Of a stretch of 11,060 nucleotides of DNA, positions 1 through 5,745 are shown piece by piece; positions within the stretch are counted from its first letter, which is position 1, and the number at the start of each line of letters is the position of its first letter. The notes below the pieces were generated by a model. The model did not search any database. It was not told the DNA's origin and worked only from the letters and a program-made list of their open reading frames with translations. The DNA comes from JAKASX01 sp035534495 (GTDB lineage: Bacteria > Acidobacteriota > Terriglobia > Acidiferrales > UBA7541): NCBI GenBank assembly GCA_035534495.1, contig DATLRW010000021.1:1-11060 (forward strand), read 5' to 3'. A program made the position numbers and the translations under genes.

Positions 1-934
1 GAAACGCGCCTACCGTCAGAGTGGCCAGCGTTCCACCGAACGCCCACCACGGGATTACCGCAATCGACAGAACCAAGGCACCGACCATGGCAAAACGACG
101 GCCCAACCGTTGCGAAAGGGCACCAAATAGGATCGCGCCCACGATCGCTCCGATATTGAATAGAATCGCGATGTAAGCCACGGCCGAATTGGAGGCGCCG
201 TGGGTGCTACGCAGGAAATCCGGATACAAGTCCTGGGTTCCGTGAGACAGGAACATCATGAACACCATCATGAAGACCAGATAAGCGAATTGCTTCCACT
301 CCTGGCCGACGATCCGGAGCACAGCCACCATGCTAGGGGCGCGATGTTGCTTCCACGCTTCGGATTCGGGGGCTCCAAAGCTGACAAGCAGTGTGACCAG
401 CCCCAAGATACCGCCCATCCAAAACATCCATCGCCAGCCGAGTGTTGGCAGCACGAAACGAGCTGCGATCGCCGCGATGATATAACCGACCGAGTAGCCG
501 CTTTGCAAAACGCCGGAGAGCAAGCCGCGCCAACGCTGCGGTACAGCTTCCATGGATAGAGATGCCCCGACGCCCCACATCCCGCCAAACCCCATTCCGT
601 AAATCACGCCGGCGATCAGGAAAAACTTATAGCTCGAGGAAAAGCCCAACAGCAGTTCCATCAGGATGAAGTAGCTGACATTCAACATGAGTACCGCTCG
701 GCGACCGTAGCGGTCTGTCAGCAGCCCAAAGACGAATGCGCCAACTGGCCTGGCCGCAAGCATTGCCGTCAGCGTCACGATAATGAGGGCTTTGCCGACG
801 TGAAAGGCAGTCGATAATGTGCCGACAAGGAAGACAACCACAAAAAAGCCGTAGGCGTCGAGCGTCCAACCCATGAAGCTCGCGGCAAAGGCGTTGACCT
901 GGTTTCTACGGGCGGATTGAGCCACTTCAGCCAT
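1..934 (-). CDS. MFS transporter, sialate/lactate:H+ symporter-like (3' end outside window)
   Basis: The frame is open from ATG 934-932 to the left edge, giving 311 residues of a family usually a little over 400 long, so only the C-terminal part is missing. It reads as a proton-coupled major facilitator of the inner membrane. Visible signs are a first helix with W23-T-L-D26-A-Y-G-F-F, typical of the SHS (NanT/Jen1-like) group; the loop 2-3 signature G70-L-L-T-D-R-Y-G-R-R-A; a glycine-rich helix 4 (G113-M-G-F-G-G-M-W-G-V-G); and a second R-L-G-R-R loop in the C-terminal half, which implies the usual two six-helix bundles. A GGGAGG lies 12-14 nt before the ATG, which is long spacing, so the start is probable rather than certain. 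The substrate cannot be told from sequence; organic acids or sugars acids are the family's usual cargo. A perfect palindrome lies 72 bp upstream. Confidence 0.88.
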   Translation of the reverse strand, partial: MAEVAQSARRNQVNAFAASFMGWTLDAYGFFVVVFLVGTLSTAFHVGKALIIVTLTAMLAARPVGAFVFGLLTDRYGRRAVLMLNVSYFILMELLLGFSSSYKFFLIAGVIYGMGFGGMWGVGASLSMEAVPQRWRGLLSGVLQSGYSVGYIIAAIAARFVLPTLGWRWMFWMGGILGLVTLLVSFGAPESEAWKQHRAPSMVAVLRIVGQEWKQFAYLVFMMVFMMFLSHGTQDLYPDFLRSTHGASNSAVAYIAILFNIGAIVGAILFGALSQRLGRRFAMVGALVLSIAVIPWWAFGGTLATLTVGAF

Positions 935-1005
935 AAGGTTTCCCAATTCCTCCCAGTCCGTTTTGAGCTTTCGCCGTCCCGCCACCACCAGCCCGCGCTA
1001 GGCGA

Positions 1006-1024
1006 CTCGATGTCCGACATCGAG
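1006..1024. promoter_or_regulatory. Perfect 19-bp palindrome, candidate operator
   Basis: CTCGATGTCCGACATCGAG is a perfect 9-bp inverted repeat around one central base. It lies in non-coding DNA 72 bp upstream of the MFS transporter start and 103 bp beyond the end of the CapA remnant. The tight symmetry and short centre suit a dimeric repressor (LacI-, GntR- or TetR-type) better than an RNA hairpin, which would need a loop. No regulator gene is in the window, so the binding protein is unknown. Confidence 0.45.
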
Positions 1025-1126
1025 ATCCGGCCGGCGACTACGGGCCAAACTTGAAGGCAGCCATTACCGAGGCCCTACTCCTACACCCTTAAGCACTTTC
1101 CGTTCGCTTGCGAAATCGTGGAATTC

Positions 1127-1706
1127 CTATTGGGCCGAATCGGGAATCAGGATGGTTCCCTTCCCGTCCTTGATTTCGATCTTCGTGCCAAAGGGCGCGC
1201 TGAGTTTCTGCAGCCGCTGCAGAATCCGGGTCCCCGCGGCCGCATCCGCCAGCCGGGGAATGCCGCGGTCGGGCCGCGTCAGGCCGAATCCCAGCGTGAT
1301 CGGCGTCACATGGACCTGGGCCGGAACGGCATTGCGGAATACCACGTCCGCAACGACGGACTGCCAATCGTGGGGCGCCGCCGGCCAATGTTCCCTCGAA
1401 ATTGATGACGGCCTCATCTCCCTAGCGCACGGCCTTCACCACTCCCATGAATGCGGGATCGTTCTCGTGAACTTTTGTCGGCGTCACGATGATCGCGTCG
1501 CCCACCGCGGTCAACTGGAAACTTGGATATAGCGAGACGAAGTGGGGCCGCTTGCCGGGAGGTGGCGCGGGTTTCCGCTGCTGGGCTCCAAGGGGTAGCA
1601 CAAGAAGGAAGCACCCGCCGGCCACACACATCCGCAGCACGGCGCGGCCAGATCGGCGGCTTGTCCACTCAGCCGCCCTCATGAATTCCCGCATGGCCTT
1701 GCCCAT
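1127..1706 (-). pseudogene. CapA-family (poly-gamma-glutamate synthesis-type) protein, internally deleted remnant
   Basis: Two pieces of one family lie side by side. The upstream piece starts at ATG 1706-1704 (or 1715), has a basic, then hydrophobic, signal-like segment ending L-G-A-Q-Q (residues about 17-43), and then the CapA N-terminal strand F-Q-L-T-A-V-G-D-A-I-I, followed by E-N-D-P-A-F-M. A TAG at 1424-1422 interrupts it; the frame continues as GDEAVINFEGTL, where the family has its metal-site N-x-E. At about 1385 homology jumps frame to H-D-W-Q-S-V-V-A, then P-I-T-L-G-F-G-L-T-R-P and L-Q-K-L-S-A-P-F-G-T, the characteristic C-terminus, ending at TAG 1129-1127. About 190 codons remain of a roughly 400-450 residue protein, so the whole metallophosphatase core is missing. 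Amber codon plus frame jump plus deletion make it non-functional. Family assignment is from recalled motifs. Confidence 0.72.
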
Positions 1707-1817
1707 GATGTCCATGCCCTCTTTAACACACAAACCGAAGCTGCCCAACCTCACAACCGGTTCTTCGCCGCTGATTCGGCGATAACCATACCAGGAGCCC
1801 AAGCTCGATAGCAACCC

Positions 1818-1965
1818 TTAACAGGTTGCTGAAAAACGATTTTGAGCGCTGTCATTCCGAGCGAAGCGAGGAATCTCGCCTCGAAAAGAAAGTACTTACG
1901 AAATTTCTCGTCGCCTTCGGCTCCTCGGAATGACATCTGCGGCGAGTTCTTCAGCAGACTGTTAA
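1818..1965. mobile_element. MITE-like element, 148 bp, nested inverted repeats
   Basis: The ends are TTAACAGGTTGCTGAA (1818-1833) and, on the other strand from 1965, TTAACAGTCTGCTGAA: 14 of 16 bases match. If the TTAA at each border is a target duplication, the true terminal repeats begin at CAG. Inside lies a second, perfect 12-bp inverted repeat, TGTCATTCCGAG (1850-1861) with CTCGGAATGACA (1924-1935), extended by imperfect GAAGCGAGGA-like arms. The interior is richer in A and T than the surroundings and has no convincing gene. The TCATTCCGAG...CTCGGAATGA hairpin resembles scattered intergenic repeats known from acidobacterial and deltaproteobacterial genomes (recalled, not searched). The element sits about 110 bp upstream of the CapA remnant's start. 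Confidence 0.7.
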
Positions 1966-2240
1966 AGCGCGCGGCGGCGATCTGCTGCGGGCACCCTGCC
2001 GATCACAAACACAATGCAATTACGCCGGATCGTCCGCCGGGAGATGGTCACGCGACAGGTGGAACGTGAATGGGCGCCCTCAGGCGAAAACAGGGGAAGC
2101 TTCGATTACGATCCACACTCGTGCAGACCGCCACCAACTGCCAGGGAGACAACGAACAGGAAGGAATCAATCGCCGGGCCGGAAGCGGAGCAGCCGGGCG
2201 TCCCGAGCGCCCTTCCTGACCGGCTGACATTGAGGTGCCC
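1966..2240. other. Intergenic, no gene recognised
   Basis: Between the MITE-like element and the IS481 remnant no frame gives a recognisable protein or has a convincing ribosome-binding site. The stretch may be degraded former coding DNA, but nothing identifiable remains. Confidence 0.5.
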
Positions 2241-2248
2241 GACCCGAG

Positions 2249-2284
2249 ACATAGGTGACAGATCGTACCGGACACATAGGTTAC
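2249..2284 (+). repeat. Pair of 12-bp direct repeats at IS left end
   Basis: ACATAGG-T/G-T/G-ACA-type motifs at 2249-2260 and 2273-2284 differ at one base and are 24 bp apart start to start, a little over two helical turns. They lie just upstream of the transposase start, consistent with tandem transposase-binding sites. Confidence 0.55.
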
Positions 2285-2312
2285 ACTTCCTCCCCTTTTG
2301 AGGGAGGGAGCG

Positions 2313-2867
2313 ATGCCTTGGAAGGAGTGTTCGGTGATGGACGAGAGACTGCAGTTTGTGGCTCGCCAGCTAGCCGGCGAGCCACTGGCCGAGTTGTGCC
2401 GGGAATTTGGCGTCTCCCGCAAGACCGGCTACTAAATCTTCGATCGCTACCAAGAGTGCGGGGTGCAAGGGCTCACCGATCGCAGCCGGCGCCCCTACCG
2501 CTACGCCAATCAGCTTCCCTTTCAGGTGGAGAATTCCATCCTGAACGTGAAGCGCGAGCACCCCCGCTGGGGTGCTCGCAAAATTCGCGAGCGCCTGCTC
2601 CGCCGTTTCTCCGGCATCCCCATTCCTGCCAAAAGCCCCATCCATGCCGTGCTGGATCGTCACGGCCTGCTCCAGCGCCGCGGGCGGCCGCGTCGCCGCG
2701 CGGAAGGAACCGCCTTGTCCTGGGGGCAGCGCCCCAACGACCTCTGGTGCGCCGGCTACAAGGGCGAGTTCCTGCCGGGCAACCGCCAATACTGCTATCC
2801 GTTGACCGTCACCGATCATGCCAGCCGTTACCTGCTCGCCTGTGAAGCGCTCTCCTCGACCCGGGAA
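2313..2867 (+). pseudogene. IS481-family DDE transposase, inactivated and truncated
   Basis: ATG 2313 follows a good AGGGAGGGAG site. The frame reads a helix-turn-helix (L-A-E-L-C-R-E-F-G-V-S-R-K-T-G-Y, codons 25-40), then TAA at 2433-2435 where the family has Lys (K-T-G-Y-K-I-F; a single AAA-to-TAA change would explain it), then the second HTH-like part (L-T-D-R-S-R-R-P) and the start of the rve/DDE core. At codon 148 (2754-2756) W-C-A-G-Y-K-G-E-F replaces the usual W-C-A-D-Y-K-G-E-F, so the first catalytic Asp is Gly. The match ends after A-L-S-S-T-R-E at 2867, before the second Asp and the Glu. The frame stays open to 3152, but that tail is unrelated to transposases. Three separate lesions show old decay. 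Confidence 0.85.
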
Positions 2868-2977
2868 GGCTGCACATTGGGCGCGTATGCGCTGGCGTGG
2901 AATACGCTGCGGGCGGGCTGGCAGGCACGATGCCGAGCAGCTTTCCGCAAGCAGTTCCCTTCACCGGCCCGTTCGAA

Positions 2978-2996
2978 GCCGCGCTCATCGCGCGGC
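2978..2996 (-). terminator. Stem-loop after the oxidoreductase gene, possible terminator
   Basis: GCCGCG (2978-2983) and CGCGGC (2991-2996) form a perfect 6-bp stem with a 7-nt loop immediately past the stop codon at 3000. No U-run follows on the minus strand, so intrinsic termination is uncertain. Confidence 0.25.
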
Positions 2997-2999
2997 GTG

Positions 3000-4352
3000 T
3001 CAGAGAGAAAACTTCTCGAGGTAGATGCGCGCCGGCGGGATTTGCAGGACGCCAAGATCTTCGGCAACGGATTTCATCATCGCCGGCGGCCCGCAAACGT
3101 AGTAGGCGGCTCCACGTTCCTCCTCGACGAATCGGCTCAGGAATTCACGTGATATTCTTCCGCGTTCTCCCCGCCAACCCGGCGAAGGCCGCGAAAGTAC
3201 GTGAACCACGCGCAGGCCAATCTCGCTTTGCATTTGCTCGAGTTCATCTCGAAAAATAATGTCAGCTTCCGTCTGGTTGCCATAGAGAAGCCGAATCGGT
3301 CTGGAGTCTTTCGTATCCAGGAGGAAACGCATCATGCTCATCAGGGGGGTGATTCCGACCCCGGCCGCGATGAAAACCAGCCGAGCGGCGGAAGGATGGA
3401 GGAGGTAACTGAATTTTCCGTGCGGACCGTCTACGAGGATATGCTCGCCGCTCCGCCAGTTCCTGACGTGCGCCGTAAAATCTCCCACGGACTTGATCGT
3501 GACGCAGAGAATGCCCCTCCGCGTGGGACTGGAAGAGATAGTAAAGGGGTGTTCCTCAAGGGGGAGGTTCGGATTGAGCGGCGTGAGGAATATGAACTGG
3601 CCAGGCAGGTAAGGAAACCGGCGGCCTGATTCCGGGGCCAGCACCAGAGTCGTCGTATCGTGGGTTTCATGGACCAGTTCCACGATTCGGTGGCGATTCC
3701 GGCGTAAAGCGCGCGGCCTGAGAAAATGCGCGTGGAAGGCCAGGAACCCGGCGCCGGTCAGAAGAAGGACCCACAGCACCTGCATCGCGTGCCGCTTCAA
3801 ATCATCTCCCTCGGCGAAGCCGTGAAGGAAGCCCAGAGCAAAGATCAGGTAGGCAACTCGGTGGATTCGGCGCCACACGCCGTAGTCCATGCTGAACCTG
3901 GTTCTGAACACGGCCAAAAAGCTGTGCAGGATCAACAACAAGAGCGCGGCTTGGCCGATTCGAACTCCCCATGGGGCCCGGAACGGGTTCAGTAATTGCG
4001 GCTTTCCGTGGCCAATCGTGACCAGGAGCGGATGCGTCAGCAGGAGCGCAAGCACAAGAATGCCTATGAGCCGGTGCAACCGCAGGAGCTGTCCCAACCC
4101 TATCGGATCGCAGACGAGCCTGAGTCTCGATCCGATCACGATTTGGAGAGCCATCAATCCAAAGGCGAGGAGGGCCAAGGCCACGCCGATTCGAACGGCG
4201 AGGGGATCGTCCGATTCGACAAGGTTAGGGATGGCGAGTGCGAGAGGCAGGAGCGCGATCAGGACAAGAATCGAAACCGCCGCGGCACCAGCCCACCAGG
4301 AGCGCAAGGGTGAGGCAACATCCTCCTCGAATGCGCGATTGCGTTTCTGCAT
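3000..4352 (-). CDS. Ferric reductase-like membrane flavo-oxidoreductase (heme TM domain + FNR module)
   Basis: The 450-residue protein has six to seven membrane helices in residues 20-210 and a ferredoxin-NADP reductase module from about 220 to the end. Histidines H93 and H107, then H164 and H177, plus H143, lie in helices in the pattern of the ferric reductase/NADPH oxidase (PF01794) heme domain. The cytosolic part shows the FAD site P-G-Q-F (250-253) and H-P-F-T-I-S (268-273), the NAD(P) site G-V-G-I-T-P-L (331-337), and the terminal C-G-P-P-A-M-M (420-426) typical of FNR enzymes. It should pass electrons from NAD(P)H via FAD across the membrane through two hemes; the acceptor (Fe3+, oxygen or a periplasmic partner) is unknown. 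There is no 2Fe-2S domain at the C-terminus. The ATG at 4352 has only a weak GGGAA before it, so a nearby start is possible. It stands alone between IS debris and a gene-poor gap. Confidence 0.88.
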   Translation of the reverse strand: MQKRNRAFEEDVASPLRSWWAGAAAVSILVLIALLPLALAIPNLVESDDPLAVRIGVALALLAFGLMALQIVIGSRLRLVCDPIGLGQLLRLHRLIGILVLALLLTHPLLVTIGHGKPQLLNPFRAPWGVRIGQAALLLLILHSFLAVFRTRFSMDYGVWRRIHRVAYLIFALGFLHGFAEGDDLKRHAMQVLWVLLLTGAGFLAFHAHFLRPRALRRNRHRIVELVHETHDTTTLVLAPESGRRFPYLPGQFIFLTPLNPNLPLEEHPFTISSSPTRRGILCVTIKSVGDFTAHVRNWRSGEHILVDGPHGKFSYLLHPSAARLVFIAAGVGITPLMSMMRFLLDTKDSRPIRLLYGNQTEADIIFRDELEQMQSEIGLRVVHVLSRPSPGWRGERGRISREFLSRFVEEERGAAYYVCGPPAMMKSVAEDLGVLQIPPARIYLEKFSL

Positions 4353-4640
4353 TGCACGTTCCCGCCAGGGTCGCAGGGCCTTCCAGCCGCTGGCACGAAT
4401 CGCCGGCGTGCTTTCCCCCTTGGGACTGCGCGTTCATCCCAGGGCACCTCGTTCAGGGAGCGCCAAGCCAAGGGGATGCCTGGGCGTCTCTGCATCTCTA
4501 GGCTCGACACGTTCGTGCCCCCGCGCGCGGTGCATACATCGCGAATATGGCATGCGCGCAGCGCCGCGAACAACCCGCCTATGGACTCTTCACGGGAGCC
4601 CATTTTGAAACCCCCGAGTCGGGACTTCAGGACCGCTTTA

Positions 4641-4733
4641 GCCAGGATTTACATTTTGGCATCCTGAGCACGGATGCCAGGAGCCAGTCCGAGAAACCAT
4701 TTTGCGGCCTATATTTTGTGGCCCTCTCCTGGC
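4641..4733. repeat. Nested inverted repeats, possibly a decayed hairpin element
   Basis: GCCAGGA (4641-4647) pairs with TCCTGGC (4727-4733), enclosing a perfect 7-bp stem with a 7-nt loop, GGCATCC-TGAGCAC-GGATGCC (4658-4678). The inner hairpin resembles the CATCCTGAG-type intergenic hairpins of some Acidobacteriota, but that likeness is from memory. On the minus strand the inner stem is followed by AAAATGT, so it could also serve as a weak terminator for leftward transcripts from the tRNA. Confidence 0.35.
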
Positions 4734-4803
4734 GAAACGACTAAGCCTTGTGGCCGGAACCGACGCATTTCGAATACTCGAACAGGCTCCTAGCCGGTTC
4801 ATT

Positions 4804-4831
4804 CTGTCCCCTATGTCTCCGGGCAGGACAG
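4804..4831 (-). terminator. Weak stem-loop downstream of tRNA-Thr
   Basis: CTGTCC (4804-4809) and GGACAG (4826-4831) form a 6-bp stem with a 16-nt loop, starting 9 nt after the tRNA 3' end. No U-tract follows, so this could be a processing signal or chance. Confidence 0.22.
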
Positions 4832-4840
4832 TTGAGAATC

Positions 4841-4916
4841 TGGAGCCGAGGGGCGGGGTCGAACCGCCGACCTGACGATTACGAATCGTCTGCTCTACCA
4901 GCTGAGCTACCTCGGC
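4841..4916 (-). tRNA. tRNA-Thr, anticodon CGT
   Basis: The 76-nt minus-strand sequence folds as a full cloverleaf. The acceptor stem is GCCGAGG with CCTCGGC; the D arm is GCTC-AGCTGGTA-GAGC; the anticodon arm is GACGA-TTCGTAA-TCGTC with anticodon CGT at 4883-4881, reading ACG (Thr); there is a 5-nt variable loop; the T arm is GGCGG-TTCGACC-CCGCC; a discriminator T and encoded CCA follow. All stems are perfectly paired, so it should be functional. It lies 178 bp downstream of the 56-residue membrane gene on the same strand, but probably has its own promoter. Confidence 0.97.
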
Positions 4917-5094
4917 ACTGTGATACGAGCCGTTGAATGCGAGCTGATTTCCCCGCATCGCCATACGGCGCAAGGCAGACACATCGCATAATCTCACAGG
5001 TGAAGCGAGGCGCGCCAGCCAGCGATGGCCCATATCAACGGAAGATAGCCCGGGTTCCGGGGAACAAAATGTCCGCGGCTACAACCCTCACCGC

Positions 5095-5265
5095 TTAGCG
5101 GGAAAAGGGGAACATCAACCAGGCGATGGCAATCGACACCGCCATGAACGCCACAAACGACAGGGCCGCGTACTTGATCCGGCCAGCCACCGTGTTCCGG
5201 CTCAAAAGACCGAGCACCACCGAAATGATGAGGGCAAACCAGGACATATCGATAAACTGGCTCAT
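5095..5265 (-). CDS. Small two-helix membrane protein, 56 residues
   Basis: ATG 5265-5263 to TAA 5097-5095 encodes 56 residues with two hydrophobic segments: about residues 9-21 (F-A-L-I-I-S-V-V-L-G-L-L) and 33-52 (A-A-L-S-F-V-A-F-M-A-V-S-I-A-I-A-W-L-M-F), joined by a short polar loop S-R-N-T-V-A-G-R-I-K with positive charge. The composition is fully that of a membrane protein, whereas the longer overlapping frame (5302-4994) has no such order. An AGGA lies 9 nt before the start. It is the last gene of the leftward cluster, 51 bp after the DUF6677-like gene, and could partner with that membrane protein. I do not recognise a family or function. Confidence 0.65.
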   Translation of the reverse strand: MSQFIDMSWFALIISVVLGLLSRNTVAGRIKYAALSFVAFMAVSIAIAWLMFPFSR

Positions 5266-5278
5266 CGGCGGGTCCTAT

Positions 5279-5302
5279 CCCCGTACTCAACCCCGTACTC
5301 AA
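5279..5302. repeat. Perfect 12-bp tandem duplication
   Basis: CCCCGTACTCAA occurs twice back to back (5279-5290 and 5291-5302) in the 51-bp gap between two membrane-protein genes. It looks like a slippage duplication in non-coding DNA. Confidence 0.8.
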
Positions 5303-5316
5303 TCTTGCTCCGCACC

Positions 5317-5745
5317 TTAGTCTCTTTCCCCGATCGCGACGGCGTAGGCGTCGAAAGCAGCCAGCAAATTCAGCATGCCCGCGGTGGCAATGAATCTGGT
5401 TCCGTAATCCCCGGCGGCCCGGGCAATGTTCGGCCCGTTGGTCTCGAATACCTTCGAAACAAAATAGAACAGTCCCGTGCTCGCATCCGCCAGGAACCCG
5501 AGCATGCCGAACGGTTCGCCAAACTGGTGGGCAAAGACAAATCCGCGCTGGAAATATCCCGTCAGGACCAGACTCGCCACCGCGCAGAAAAACACAATTC
5601 CCCGGCCCCAGCGCCCGGCCAATACCTGCCCCAGACCGGGGATGAACCAGCCGGCAAGCGCGAAACCGAAGGCAGTGCCGCGGCTCCGGACCACGCGCGC
5701 TTGCCCCTTATTGCGAACCGAGTTCCCGACCTCCGCCATACTCAC
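5317..5745 (-). CDS. DUF6677-like small membrane protein
   Basis: The 142-residue protein has about three to four hydrophobic segments: residues 24-44 (F-G-F-A-L-A-G-W-F-I-P-G-L-G-Q-V), 48-64, and 117-138, with a weaker one near 80-97. The P-G-L-G-Q...G-x-x-x-x-G pattern in the first resembles TM2-like domains and the acidobacterial DUF6677 group; I assign that from memory. The first ATG (5745-5743) overlaps the M24 peptidase stop as ATGA, so translation is probably coupled; a second ATG two codons on is also possible. Function is unknown. The coupling to a cytosolic peptidase suggests shared expression but not a shared reaction. Confidence 0.78.
   Translation of the reverse strand: MSMAEVGNSVRNKGQARVVRSRGTAFGFALAGWFIPGLGQVLAGRWGRGIVFFCAVASLVLTGYFQRGFVFAHQFGEPFGMLGFLADASTGLFYFVSKVFETNGPNIARAAGDYGTRFIATAGMLNLLAAFDAYAVAIGERD

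Larger units (their letters stand above)
2241..2867 (+). mobile_element. IS481-family insertion sequence remnant, 3' end lost
   Basis: The transposase frame (2313-2867) is preceded by two near-identical motifs, ACATAGGTGACA (2249-2260) and ACATAGGTTACA (2273-2284), exactly 24 bp apart. Such repeats are common at the left end of this IS group and may be transposase-binding sites. The left boundary is approximate. No matching right end is visible: homology stops at about 2867, so the copy has lost roughly its second half and cannot be mobilised as a whole. Confidence 0.72.
4353..4840. other. Gene-poor intergenic region (488 bp)
   Basis: Open frames here are short and unlike any family I recognise, including a leftward one (4603-4259) that runs into the oxidoreductase start in another frame. 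The region contains the hairpins at 4641-4733 and 4804-4831. The oxidoreductase promoter must lie at its left side, but I cannot point to clear -35/-10 boxes. Confidence 0.5.

Noticed and set aside
1152..1785. Rightward frames of about 95-126 residues over the CapA remnant
   Set aside because: Composition is that of shadow frames; the CapA motifs lie on the minus strand.
2255..2845. A 196-residue rightward frame over the IS remnant
   Set aside because: It is out of frame with the transposase motifs and low in complexity.
4994..5302. A 102-residue leftward open frame
   Set aside because: It overlaps the 56-residue membrane gene in another frame and has no helix pattern or ribosome site.
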